Of a DNA stretch of 64,000 nt, positions 10,090-18,329 are shown in pieces. The notes beneath the pieces are model-generated. The model was not told where the DNA came from, made no database searches, and saw only the letters and a program-made list of their open reading frames with translations. This DNA is from Methylobacterium sp. (GTDB lineage: Bacteria; Pseudomonadota; Alphaproteobacteria; Rhizobiales; Beijerinckiaceae). The translations under genes were made by a program, and so were the position numbers. Position 1 is the stretch's first letter; every line of letters begins with the position of its first letter. The DNA lies in NCBI RefSeq assembly GCF_019745455.1, contig NZ_JAIETD010000032.1:29282-93281 (forward strand), written 5' to 3'.

Positions 10090-10118
10090 CGAATAAGTGG
10101 CGTTACATAAATTATTCG
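10090..10118. promoter_or_regulatory. Inverted repeat upstream of brnT, candidate BrnA operator
   Basis: CGAATAA (10090-10096) and TTATTCG (10112-10118) are a perfect 7-bp inverted repeat with a 15-base AT-richer centre, an AT-rich island in otherwise GC-rich DNA. It lies 35-63 bases upstream of the brnT start, where an autorepressor would overlap the promoter. Confidence 0.45.
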
Positions 10119-10178
10119 AGCAAGCCGGTTGCCTTTCGTGCCGAAGTCGGCTCCAGAATGGCACATCGAGGCGGGATG

Positions 10179-10193
10179 TTAACCATTCGCTAA
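10179..10193 (+). promoter_or_regulatory. CtrA-type site upstream of minC
   Basis: TTAACCATTCGCTAA followed by CC fits the CtrA consensus TTAA-N7-TTAAC with one change (C for T at the start of the second half). It lies 44 bases before the minC GTG. CtrA is reported to control min genes in Sinorhizobium, which makes the match plausible. Confidence 0.5.
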
Positions 10194-10236
10194 CCATGCC
10201 GGACGTCAATGGTCTGGTAAGGAATCGCGAGAGCCC

Positions 10237-10920
10237 GTGTCCCAGACCTTTCCCTCCCGACGCTCCGTCCAGATCCGCGGCCGTGCCTTCAAGGCGCTGA
10301 TCCTGACCCCGACGGCGCCGCTGCCCGAGTGGTTCGGCGACCTCGACGCGTCTCTCAAGCGCTCGCCGACGCTGTTCGACGGACGCCCCGTCATCCTCGA
10401 CGTCTCCGCTCTGGCGCCGGACCGTTCGGGCCTCGTGGAGACGCTGGCAGGTCTCGATACACGCAAGATCCGCATCCTCGGGATCGAAGGCGCCGAGCCG
10501 ACCCTCGCCGGCCTCGAGTTCCCGCCGCGGCTCTCCGCCGGGCGCCTCGTGACGACGATCGATATCCCGGTCGAGCCGCCGGAGCCGGAACACGCCTCCC
10601 TGATGATCGAAGGGTCGGTGCGCTCCGGTCAGTCGATCGTCCACCGGTCCGGCGACGTCACCGTCATGGGCTCGGTCTCGTCGGGTGCCGAGATCCTGGC
10701 CGGAGGCTCGATCCACGTTTACGGCGCCCTGCGTGGCCGAGCCATCGCAGGCGCCGCGCGCAATCCGCGCGCCCGCATCTATTGCCGCAAGTTCGAGCCC
10801 GAACTCCTCGGGATCGATCGCCTCGTCCGTACGGCCGAGGATATGGGCCCGGCCTTCCGCGGACGCTCCGCTCAGGTCTGGCTCGACGGCAGCGCCATCC
10901 GCATCGCACCCTTGGAATAG
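10237..10920 (+). CDS. minC: Septum site-determining protein MinC, 227 aa
   Basis: MinC inhibits FtsZ polymer assembly away from midcell and is recruited to the membrane by MinD. The N-terminal domain (about 1-105) is the FtsZ-interacting part. The C-terminal right-handed beta-helix contains IVHRSGDVTVMGSVSSGAEILAGGSIHVYGALRGRAIAGA, here split by eye into the segments before and after GSVSSGAE, and then AQVWLDGSAIRIAPLE. The start is GTG with an AAGGA about 13 bases away. First gene of minCDE, 16 bases before minD. A CtrA-type site lies in the promoter region. Confidence 0.92.
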   Translation: MSQTFPSRRSVQIRGRAFKALILTPTAPLPEWFGDLDASLKRSPTLFDGRPVILDVSALAPDRSGLVETLAGLDTRKIRILGIEGAEPTLAGLEFPPRLSAGRLVTTIDIPVEPPEPEHASLMIEGSVRSGQSIVHRSGDVTVMGSVSSGAEILAGGSIHVYGALRGRAIAGAARNPRARIYCRKFEPELLGIDRLVRTAEDMGPAFRGRSAQVWLDGSAIRIAPLE

Positions 10921-10936
10921 AAGGACACTTTGAACA

Positions 10937-11752
10937 ATGGCCAAAGTACTGGTCGTCACTTCAGGCAAGGGCGGCGTCGGCAAGACGACGACCACAGCGG
11001 CGCTCGGCGCCGCGCTGGCACAAAGCGGTGCGAGCGTCGCCGTGGTCGATTTCGACGTCGGCCTGCGCAACCTCGACCTCGTCATGGGCGCCGAGCGCCG
11101 CGTGGTCTACGATCTCATCAACGTCGTGAACGGCGACGCCAAGCTCAACCAGGCGCTGATCCGCGACAAGCGCCTCGACACCCTGCACCTGCTGCCCGCC
11201 TCCCAGACCCGCGACAAGGATGCGCTCACCGACGAGGGCGTCGCCCGCGTGATGGGAGAGCTCCGCGAGAAGTTCGATTGGGTGATCTGCGACTCCCCGG
11301 CCGGCATCGAGCGCGGCGCGACGCTGGCCATGCGCCACGCCGACCTCGCCGTCGTCGTGACGAATCCCGAGGTCTCTTCTGTGCGCGATTCCGACCGGAT
11401 CATCGGTCTCCTCGACTCCAAGACGCTCAAGGCGGAACGCGGCGAGAAGATGGAGAAGCACCTCATCCTCAGCCGCTACGACCCCGCCCGGGCCGACCGC
11501 GGCGACATGCTCAAGATCGACGACGTGCTCGAGATCCTCTCGATCCCGCTGCTCGCGATCGTGCCGGAGAGCCTCGAGGTCCTGCGCGCCTCGAACGTCG
11601 GCTGCCCGGTGACGATGAACAATCCGCTCAGCGCCCCGGCCCGCGCCTATATCGACGCGGCGCGCCGGCTCAGGGGCGAGACCGTGGCGATGTCGGTCCC
11701 GTCGGACAAGAAGTCCCTGATCAACAAGCTCTTCACAAGGAGGGCCGCATGA
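10937..11752 (+). CDS. minD: Septum site-determining ATPase MinD, 271 aa
   Basis: MinD is a deviant Walker-A ATPase. It binds the membrane in its ATP form and carries MinC, and MinE stimulates its ATPase. SGKGGVGKTT (9-18) has both signature lysines, Lys11 and Lys16. FDVGLRNLDLVMG and WVICDSPAGIERGA are the switch and Walker-B regions. The C-terminus SLINKLFTRRAA is the amphipathic membrane-targeting helix. The stop overlaps the minE ATG by 4 bases (ATGA), so the two are translationally coupled. Length is standard. Confidence 0.97.
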   Translation: MAKVLVVTSGKGGVGKTTTTAALGAALAQSGASVAVVDFDVGLRNLDLVMGAERRVVYDLINVVNGDAKLNQALIRDKRLDTLHLLPASQTRDKDALTDEGVARVMGELREKFDWVICDSPAGIERGATLAMRHADLAVVVTNPEVSSVRDSDRIIGLLDSKTLKAERGEKMEKHLILSRYDPARADRGDMLKIDDVLEILSIPLLAIVPESLEVLRASNVGCPVTMNNPLSAPARAYIDAARRLRGETVAMSVPSDKKSLINKLFTRRAA

Positions 11753-12018
11753 ACATCTTCAACCTGTTCGGAAAGCGGCCCTCGGCTCGCGTGGCGAGCG
11801 ACCGTCTCAAGCTGATCCTCGCGCATGAGCGGTCGGGCAGGGGTGGCTCGGATCTCGTGCTTCTGCTGCGGGAGGAGATCCTCGCGGTTATCGAGCGCCA
11901 CGTGGCGGTGGAGCGCGACAAGGTCCAGATCCGCCTGGAGCGCGGCATCGGCGTCTCGACGCTCGGCGTCGACATCGAGCTCCCGGTCACGGTCGGCGGG
12001 GGATTGGCGGCGGCCTGA
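11749..12018 (+). CDS. minE: Cell division topological specificity factor MinE, 89 aa
   Basis: MinE displaces MinC and stimulates MinD ATP hydrolysis, giving the pole-to-pole pattern. MNIFNLFGKRPSARVASDRL is the N-terminal membrane-sensing region, and LILAHERSG is the MinD-binding helix. The rest is the dimeric topological-specificity domain with VIERHVAV and LGVDIELP. An AGGAGGG site lies inside the end of minD. Last gene of the operon; the 77 bases to the convergent P450 gene show no convincing terminator. Confidence 0.96.
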   Translation: MNIFNLFGKRPSARVASDRLKLILAHERSGRGGSDLVLLLREEILAVIERHVAVERDKVQIRLERGIGVSTLGVDIELPVTVGGGLAAA

Positions 12019-12095
12019 TACGGGCCACACTCGACCGGAGCGCGGGCTGGTTCAGCAAGCCTGCGCGGGCGATCAGGCTTCACGGGAGTCGAGCT

Positions 12096-13487
12096 TCAGC
12101 GTCTCGACAGGCGGAAGCCCGGCGCGTGATCGGGCTGCGTCGTGACGACGGCCGCCGGAAGCACCGGCCGCGTTCCCTCGATGGTCATGCGGAAAGCGCC
12201 GGCGAGCTTCGCGAGAGCGAGCGTCGCCTCGGCCAACGCGAATTGTGCGCCGATGCAGATGCGCGGCCCGACGCCGAATGGCAGGTAGGCCATTCTCGGG
12301 ATCGCAGGCGCACCGGGCAAGAAGCGGCGCGGGTCGAAGGCGGCTGGATCCAGCCAGAGGCGGCGATGCCGATGCAGGATCCACGGCGAGATCGCGACCA
12401 CGTCGCCCGCCGCAATGGCCTGTCCTGCGACGACGTCGGGACCCTGCGCCATGCGCACGATGATATGTGCCGGCGGATAGAGCCGCAGGGTCTCGTCGAT
12501 GACGGCTCGCGTCAGCGGAAGCCTGTCCTCCCATCCCATTTCGAGATCCGCTCCCGCCTCTTGCGCCTCCTCGGCCACCGCGTCCTGCCACTCGGGTGAC
12601 AGCGCGAGCAGGTAAGCCGCCCAGAGCAGGGTGACGGCAGTGGTTTCGTGGCCGGCCATGATCATGGTGGCGACCTGATCGCGCAGTTGCTCCCGGGTGA
12701 ATCCCTCCCCCGTCTCGGAATCGCGTGCGGCTACGAGAAGATCGAGGAGGTCGCCGGAGGTCGCGGTGTCGCCCTTGGCCTCCCGGGCGGCGATCACCTC
12801 GTCGAGGAAGCGGACCCACCGTCGCCGAAAGAGCGCGCGGGGAATGTCGTGGGGTGCGGGCCAGCGCAAGGGAAGAAGAAGATCGGGCAGGTGCGGGCGA
12901 CCCAGGCGTGTCTGATACGCCGCGATCATCTGCCTGAGCCGCTCTCCGTGACGGCGCATGTCGACTGAGAACATGGTGCGGCCGGCGATCTCGAGGGCGA
13001 GGTGCTGGAGCGCGTCGAAGAGGTCGACCGGTCCCGCCTCTGCCGCTGCAGCAACCCTCGCGATCGCTTCGTTCGTCGCAGACAGGATGTGCGGAACCAG
13101 GACTTCGACCGCCCGCGGCGTGAAGGCCGGAGCGAGCACACGGCGCTGGCGGCGCCAGGCCTGTCCCTCGCTGATCAGCAGGCCGTCGCCGAGCATCGGT
13201 CGCAATACGCGCACGCTCGCGGGCGTGCGCCGGTAGTTCGGCACGTTGTCGACGAGGACGTGGCGGATACCGTCGGGGTCGCTGACCATGAGGTTGCTGC
13301 GGCCGAGCAGGCTGCGGCGCGACACGAGTTCCTCATAGGCGCGCTTGGACCAGCCGGCAGTCCCGTTCGTCCTGATCGCCGCGATGAACCGGAGCATGGA
13401 AAGGTCGTGTTCGGGCGGTTCCGGAACCGGCGGCACTAGCCTCGATGTTCCGGCAGGAGCGGCGTGGGCGTCCATCGGAGCTCCCAA
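12096..13487 (-). CDS. Cytochrome P450, 463 aa
   Basis: This haem-thiolate monooxygenase has the four landmarks in order. The I-helix oxygen-activation motif is AGHETTAVTLLWA (about 277). The K-helix ExxR is in DETLRLYPP. The PERF-like segment is FDPRRFLPG. The haem loop is FGVGPRICIGAQFA, with Cys411 (counting from the first Met) as the iron ligand. There is no N-terminal membrane anchor, so the enzyme is soluble and needs external redox partners, none of which is adjacent. The hydrophobic-pocket style and the LYPPAHIIVR segment recall fatty-acid-type bacterial P450s (CYP102/CYP4-like), but the substrate is not deducible. A second Met at residue 5 is an equally possible start. Confidence 0.93.
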   Translation of the reverse strand: MGAPMDAHAAPAGTSRLVPPVPEPPEHDLSMLRFIAAIRTNGTAGWSKRAYEELVSRRSLLGRSNLMVSDPDGIRHVLVDNVPNYRRTPASVRVLRPMLGDGLLISEGQAWRRQRRVLAPAFTPRAVEVLVPHILSATNEAIARVAAAAEAGPVDLFDALQHLALEIAGRTMFSVDMRRHGERLRQMIAAYQTRLGRPHLPDLLLPLRWPAPHDIPRALFRRRWVRFLDEVIAAREAKGDTATSGDLLDLLVAARDSETGEGFTREQLRDQVATMIMAGHETTAVTLLWAAYLLALSPEWQDAVAEEAQEAGADLEMGWEDRLPLTRAVIDETLRLYPPAHIIVRMAQGPDVVAGQAIAAGDVVAISPWILHRHRRLWLDPAAFDPRRFLPGAPAIPRMAYLPFGVGPRICIGAQFALAEATLALAKLAGAFRMTIEGTRPVLPAAVVTTQPDHAPGFRLSRR

Positions 13488-13521
13488 TGATGCAGCGATC
13501 AGTTGCCCCGGATATGACCGC

Positions 13522-14772
13522 TCATGCGCCGATGAACAATCCGGCGATGGCCGCGCTCGTCAGGTTCGAGAGCGTGCCGGCCAGGATCGCGCGGAGGCCG
13601 AACCGGGCAACCTCCGCGCGGCGCTCCGGCACCAGGGCGCCGAAGCTCGCGAGCTGCACGGCGATCGAGGCGAGATTCGCAAAGCCGCACAGCGCGAAGC
13701 AGACGATGGCGCTCGTGCGCGGGTCGAGTATACCTGCCTTCAGGGTCGGGGAGAGCTGCGCGTAGGCCAAGAACTCGTTGAATGCGATCTTCTGGCCGAT
13801 GGCACCGCCGACAAGCCCTGCCTGCTCCCACGGCACACCCAGCAGCCAAGCGAGCGGCGCCAGCGCGGTCCCAAGCATGCCCTCCAGGCTGAGCGTCGGA
13901 TACCCGAAGTAGCTGCCTCCCCAGCCGATCATGCCGTTGAGAAGCGCGATGAGCCCGACGAAGGCGATCAGCATCGCGCCCACCGAAGCGGCGACGACGA
14001 GGCCCTTCTGCGTGCCGTCGGCTGCCGCTTCGATGACGTTGGCTGCGCGGGTCTCGCCGAACTCGACCCGCATGGTCTCGATCCGCGTCGGTTCGGTCGT
14101 GGGCACCAGGATCTTGGCGTAGAGGAGACCGCCGGGGATCGCCATGGCGCTCGCCGCCAGGAGGTATTCCATGGGCACGCCGAGTGCGGCATAGCCGGCC
14201 AGGATGGTCCCAGCCGTCGAGGCGGCGCCGCTCGACATCACGGCGAACAATTCAGCGCTCGTCAGCACCGCGAGGAATGGGCGAAGGGCTACCGCGATCT
14301 CGCTCTGGCCGATGGCGATGGTCACGACCGCCGCGAAAGTCTCGATCCGCGAGGTGCCGATCAGTCGCTGCAGGCCCGCGCCGAGCGCTCGGGCCACCGC
14401 CTGCATGATGCCGAAGTGATAGAGCACCGCGATCAGGGCCGAGACGTAGAGGATCTGCGGCAGCACCCGCAGGGCCAGGATGAACCCGCTTCCGCCGAAC
14501 AGTTCGACCATGCGCGGTTCCACCAGGCCGCCGAACAAGAAGGCGACGCCGCGATCCCCATAACCGAGCACCGTCTCGACGAATCCAGCGGCCGCCGCGA
14601 GGGAGGCACGTCCCGCGGGAACGAACAGCACAAGCGCTCCCACGGCGACCTGGAGCGCGAGGGCCGAAAAGACGACGCGTGGGCTGATCGCGCGACGGTT
14701 CGTCGAGAACAGGAAAGCGACCGCGAGCAGGATCAGGATGCTCGCGCCGGCGTGAAAAAGCTTTTCGTTCAT
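13522..14772 (-). CDS. Concentrative nucleoside transporter (CNT/NupC family), 416 aa
   Basis: This is an inner-membrane cation/nucleoside symporter. The start at 14772 gives MNEKLFHAGASILILLAVAFL, directly entering the first helix; the longer frame adds 77 hydrophilic residues and is rejected. Family landmarks are FIFGG-like VAFLFGGLVEPR, IGQSEIAVALRPFL (re-entrant hairpin and nucleoside site), VMSSGAASTAGTILAGYAALG, and the C-terminal GFANLASIAVQLASFGALVP. Length matches NupC. It lies 34 bases upstream of the P450 on the same strand, so co-transcription is possible. A hairpin overlaps its translation start (14774-14794). Confidence 0.92.
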   Translation of the reverse strand: MNEKLFHAGASILILLAVAFLFSTNRRAISPRVVFSALALQVAVGALVLFVPAGRASLAAAAGFVETVLGYGDRGVAFLFGGLVEPRMVELFGGSGFILALRVLPQILYVSALIAVLYHFGIMQAVARALGAGLQRLIGTSRIETFAAVVTIAIGQSEIAVALRPFLAVLTSAELFAVMSSGAASTAGTILAGYAALGVPMEYLLAASAMAIPGGLLYAKILVPTTEPTRIETMRVEFGETRAANVIEAAADGTQKGLVVAASVGAMLIAFVGLIALLNGMIGWGGSYFGYPTLSLEGMLGTALAPLAWLLGVPWEQAGLVGGAIGQKIAFNEFLAYAQLSPTLKAGILDPRTSAIVCFALCGFANLASIAVQLASFGALVPERRAEVARFGLRAILAGTLSNLTSAAIAGLFIGA

Positions 14773-14773
14773 A

Positions 14774-14794
14774 AGGCCCCGCTTATTCGGGCCT
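14774..14794 (-). promoter_or_regulatory. Hairpin abutting the CNT transporter start codon
   Basis: In the transcript orientation, AGGCCCG, a six-base loop and CGGGGCCT form a 7-bp stem with one extra base. It ends one base before the AUG. No free Shine-Dalgarno is visible, so the stem may limit ribosome access. No known riboswitch family is recognised. Confidence 0.3.
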
Positions 14795-15046
14795 GGGAGC
14801 AAGGTCGATGCCGAGATGCATAATCCTTGGACGCTTGGGCACGGGTGGCGACGAGCGAGCCGGGGTCTCTGCGCACCGCGCAGACCTTGCGACCGCAGCT
14901 GAGGTCGCTCGCCGCAATGAGCCGTCGCCACGTCAGCACCGTCCCACCGCCATGCATATCGGTTTTTGGGAACGGCTCCCGTCTTGCCTCGTTGAAGGCT
15001 CAAGCTGCGCCGTGTTGCCGGCGCGTCACGTCATCAGGGTAGAGCC

Positions 15047-15175
15047 ATGAGCCTCATCGGTCGCATCGTCACCAAGCTCCTCGGCACCGAGGACCGTCCG
15101 GTCGCCCGCGACGACCGCAACGTCGATTCCAGCAACCCGATCGGACGCCTCGTCACCAAGATCCTGCGCAAGTGA
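15047..15175 (+). CDS. 42-aa basic protein with an internal repeat
   Basis: A short gene encoding two copies of the same amphipathic unit: SLIGRIVTKLLG near the N-terminus and NPIGRLVTKILRK at the C-terminus. They are joined by a charged linker (TEDRPVARDDRNVDS). The repeat spacing and codon pattern argue for a real protein, since chance frames rarely repeat. Amphipathic LxxxIxxxL helices could bind a membrane surface or pair with each other. No family is recognised. A strong hairpin 27 bases downstream could end its transcript. The ribosome site is weak (AGGGTAGAG). Confidence 0.5.
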   Translation: MSLIGRIVTKLLGTEDRPVARDDRNVDSSNPIGRLVTKILRK

Positions 15176-15201
15176 ATCCTGCGCAGGCAAGGCGGCGATG
15201 A

Positions 15202-15227
15202 GCGGCGGGCATCAGGCGGCCCGCCGC
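15202..15227. terminator. GC-rich hairpin between converging genes
   Basis: GCGGCGGGC (15202-15210) pairs perfectly with GCCCGCCGC (15219-15227). It overlaps the last codons of the ABC-F gene and follows the 42-aa gene. Only TT follows, so it may be a weak or factor-aided terminator. Confidence 0.5.
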
Positions 15228-16837
15228 TTGCCCTTCCTCTCGCGACCTTGTCCCGGCGCGATCTTGCCCTGCCGCGATCGATCAAGGACGAATCTCGCGT
15301 AATCGTCCATGTCGCCGGTGAACGGTTTCACCGTGTTGTCCGCCGCGAGCCACAGGCGATCCGCGACGAGCTCCATCAGCGAGCGGTCGTGGGTGATCAG
15401 AATGACGGCACCGCCGTAATCGTTGAGGGCGTCGAGCAATGCGCGGCGACTGTCGATGTCGAGGTGGTTCGTCGGCTCGTCGAGGATGAGCAGATGCGGC
15501 GCCTGCATCGCCACAAGGTTGAGAAGCAGCCTCGCTCGCTCCCCGCCCGATAAGGAATCGACCGTGGTTTCCTGCTTGTCGAACGGCAGACCGAAGCTTG
15601 CGAGCTTGGCACGGCGCGAGGATTCGCTGTCGTCGGGCCGTTCGCGCCGGATGATGGCCAGCGGTGTGTCGGCGGGGTCGAGGGCCTCGATCTGGTGCTG
15701 GTGGAACCAGCCGACCTGAACCCGGCCTTCGCGCACCATGCGTCCGTCCCGGACCTTGAGTGCTCCCGCCACCATCTTGGCGAAGGTCGACTTTCCGGCG
15801 CCGTTGACACCGAGAAGCCCGATCCGGTCATCGACATCCAGCGTCAGGTTGAGGTCGCGCAGCACCGGCGCGTCATCACCGTAGCCGATGGTCGCGTCGG
15901 TGAGATGCATCAGCGGTGGTGCCAGCGGGCGCTTCGGCGAAGGCAGGTGGAACGGTGCGACATGCTCCTCGATCGTGGCCGCGATCGGTTCGAGCTTCGC
16001 CAGCCGCTTCACCCGTGACTGCGCCTGGGCCGCCTTCGAGGCCTTTGCTTTGAAGCGGTCGATGAAGCTTTGGAGGTGCGCGCGTTCGGCGTCTTGCTTC
16101 GCCTTGGCCGAGAGTTGGAGCCTGGCCTTCTCGGCGCGACGCTTCTCGAAATCGTCGTAGCCACCCGTGTAGAGCTCGAGCTTCTCGCCCGAGACGTGGA
16201 GGATGGCGTCGACCGAGTTGTTGAGGAGCTCGCGGTCGTGGCTGATGATCAGCGCCGAGTGCGGGTAGCGCTTGAGCCGCGCCTCCAGCCAGAGAGCGCC
16301 TTCGAGGTCGAGGTAGTTGGTGGGCTCGTCGAGAAGCAGCATGTCGGGCTCGGCAAAGAGCGCAGCGGCGAGCGCCACCCGCATCCGCCAGCCGCCCGAA
16401 AACTCCGCCATCGGCCGTGTCAGGTCGGCCACCGAGAATCCCAGGCCCGCCAGGATCTCGCCCGCACGGGCAGGGGCGCGGTCGGCGTCGATCTCGATAA
16501 GGCGTCCGTAGATCTCGCCCATGCGCTCGGGCTCGGCGGTCTCGAGTTCCTGGTTGAGGGCCTCGCGCTCGATATCGGCGGCCAGGATCGTGTCGATCAG
16601 GCTCACGGGCGTTGCCGGGTGCTCCTGGTCGACCGAGGCGATCCGGGCGGTCTTCGGCAGAGACACCAAGCCGCTATCGGGCTGGAACTCGCCGAGGATG
16701 ATCTTGAACAGGGTCGACTTCCCGACTCCATTACGGCCGACGAGGCCGACCTTGGTTCCGGGCGGCACGGTGACGCTCGCCCGGTCGAAGAAGCGGCGGC
16801 CCCAGGCGTTGAAGGTGAGGTCTTCGATCTGGAGCAT
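15212..16837 (-). CDS. ABC-F family ATPase (YheS/Uup-like), 541 aa
   Basis: This is a soluble protein with two ATP-binding cassettes and no membrane part, as in ribosome-acting ABC-F factors. The start at 16837 (MLQIEDLTFNAWG) fits the family; the upstream 17 codons are not conserved in style. Cassette 1 has GRNGVGKSTLFKII, a signature region ending FSGGWRMRVALAAAL, and LLLDEPTNYLDLE. Cassette 2 has GVNGAGKSTFAKMV, LSGGERARLLLNLV and LILDEPTNHLDID. Between them lies a basic coiled-coil linker (about 235-310, rich in Lys, Ala and Gln) that reaches the tRNA site in this family. The C-terminus is basic (KGKRRAA). Which ABC-F subgroup it belongs to is uncertain. Confidence 0.9.
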   Translation of the reverse strand: MLQIEDLTFNAWGRRFFDRASVTVPPGTKVGLVGRNGVGKSTLFKIILGEFQPDSGLVSLPKTARIASVDQEHPATPVSLIDTILAADIEREALNQELETAEPERMGEIYGRLIEIDADRAPARAGEILAGLGFSVADLTRPMAEFSGGWRMRVALAAALFAEPDMLLLDEPTNYLDLEGALWLEARLKRYPHSALIISHDRELLNNSVDAILHVSGEKLELYTGGYDDFEKRRAEKARLQLSAKAKQDAERAHLQSFIDRFKAKASKAAQAQSRVKRLAKLEPIAATIEEHVAPFHLPSPKRPLAPPLMHLTDATIGYGDDAPVLRDLNLTLDVDDRIGLLGVNGAGKSTFAKMVAGALKVRDGRMVREGRVQVGWFHQHQIEALDPADTPLAIIRRERPDDSESSRRAKLASFGLPFDKQETTVDSLSGGERARLLLNLVAMQAPHLLILDEPTNHLDIDSRRALLDALNDYGGAVILITHDRSLMELVADRLWLAADNTVKPFTGDMDDYARFVLDRSRQGKIAPGQGRERKGKRRAA

Positions 16838-16940
16838 GCCGGGCCAATCGCGAACGGTCTCGCGGATCGATAGACCCACGCTGATCACTCGTCGTATCGC
16901 AGTGCAGCATGAAGCGCGAGGGACGGATGCGCAGGCCGGC

Positions 16941-18137
16941 TCAGCGTGCGGCGACGATTGCCTTCACGAGCGGCGCGGTCGGCACGTTTTTGAACCAGAA
17001 GGCACCACTGCGTCCCTTCTCGTATCCGTCCTGGTAGAGGCTGCGCATATAGCCGGTGTCGAAGCCCCTGGCCGCGTTGGCGTTGGGAGCGCTCTCGTCG
17101 ATATATGTGAGATTGAAGCCGATCCCGTTGCTGCGGGTGAAGGCGTAGGTCGATGCCAATGTCGCCCGGCTACGGGCGCGGCTCGCGGTCGTGAAGGACC
17201 GCTCGACGATCGAGAGCGTGTTGTTCTGCGCCGGATCGAATTCCGGCTCCAGGCGGCCGTTGATGATGACGTAGATGTCGGATTTGCTGCTGACGCGCAG
17301 GCGCCCATCGCGCAGCAGGAATGATTGCGGCAGCGTGAACACCGGCGTCACCACAGACCCGTCGACGTGCATCTCCTGGAAAGCACGCCCCTCGGCCTGC
17401 ACCTCGAGGAATTGCGGCGGGAAAACCGCCGGGATGCTGGCCGAGGCCGTCAGCACGTCTGAGAACAGGGAGACCGCGTTCGGGCTGTTGCTCGCGGCGA
17501 TCGCACCCATGTTCCAGATGACGGCGCGCTGCGAATCGAGGTTGGTCGTCACCACGAGGAGCCTGCGGCCCTTGGCGTGCTCCGCCGCGATGGCAGTGAG
17601 GAGATCGGGCGTGACGTAGCGGCCCACGAGCTCGCGCAGGCGCCCGTCGCCGAACAGCCCCGAGCCGAACAGCACGTTGGCGACGCTCGGCGACTGCACC
17701 AGCGTCGAGGCGACGCCGCTCGTGTAGAAATCGGTGAGATAGGAATCGTAACCCGAACCCAGGAAGGCGAAGGGCGCGATCAGGGCGCCGGTGCTCACCC
17801 CCGAGACAAGGGAGAATTCGGGCCGCTTGCCCGAGGCGGTCCAGCCGTTGAGGATGCCTGCGCCGAAGGCGCCGTCGCCGCCGCCGCCGGACAGGGCGAG
17901 ATAGGCGAAGGGTTTGCGCTGTGCCTCGGGGCGCGCCACCATCTCGGTAAAGGTCTTCTCGGAGGCGTCGGCGAAGGCACGGACGCTGAGATCCATCCCC
18001 GGCACCGACGCGGCTGCGGCCTCGCTGGCCGTGTATGAGACGCGAGGGGTAGAACCGCAGGCGCCGAGATGGGCGGCGAGGGCGATGACGATAGTGGCAC
18101 GGAGCCACTTGGAGCGGGCAAACATGGTCATTCTCAA
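16941..18137 (-). CDS. Patatin-like phospholipase, lipoprotein, 398 aa
   Basis: This envelope-anchored serine lipid hydrolase has an N-terminal lipoprotein signal with lipobox LGAC (Cys27) after a short hydrophobic helix. The patatin domain has the oxyanion loop SGGGGDGAFGAG, the nucleophile elbow GVSTG with Ser115, and the catalytic Asp in HVDGSVVTP. The protein therefore keeps the full Ser-Asp dyad and is probably active on phospholipids or related acyl esters at the periplasmic face. It begins 192 bases from the photolyase-like gene. No partner is evident. Confidence 0.87.
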   Translation of the reverse strand: MRMTMFARSKWLRATIVIALAAHLGACGSTPRVSYTASEAAAASVPGMDLSVRAFADASEKTFTEMVARPEAQRKPFAYLALSGGGGDGAFGAGILNGWTASGKRPEFSLVSGVSTGALIAPFAFLGSGYDSYLTDFYTSGVASTLVQSPSVANVLFGSGLFGDGRLRELVGRYVTPDLLTAIAAEHAKGRRLLVVTTNLDSQRAVIWNMGAIAASNSPNAVSLFSDVLTASASIPAVFPPQFLEVQAEGRAFQEMHVDGSVVTPVFTLPQSFLLRDGRLRVSSKSDIYVIINGRLEPEFDPAQNNTLSIVERSFTTASRARSRATLASTYAFTRSNGIGFNLTYIDESAPNANAARGFDTGYMRSLYQDGYEKGRSGAFWFKNVPTAPLVKAIVAAR

Positions 18138-18329
18138 GCCCTGAACCCCGTTCGTGCCAGCCCGCCGCTACGCGGAGACCGCAAGCTGAAACGGCTCAGC
18201 TTCGGCGAGAACGAGCTTGACCATACCATCGTTCCCACCGCCGCCCAATAATCCGGGCCGCTCGGCAAACCGAGGTGTCGCATCGCACTTGTGCCGCCGT
18301 GAGACCTTTCAGAACCTGTGCCTCGACCG

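Noticed and set aside
13345..14823. 492-codon frame opposite the nucleoside transporter
   Set aside because: Shadow of the CNT gene, whose membrane helices and signature are clear.
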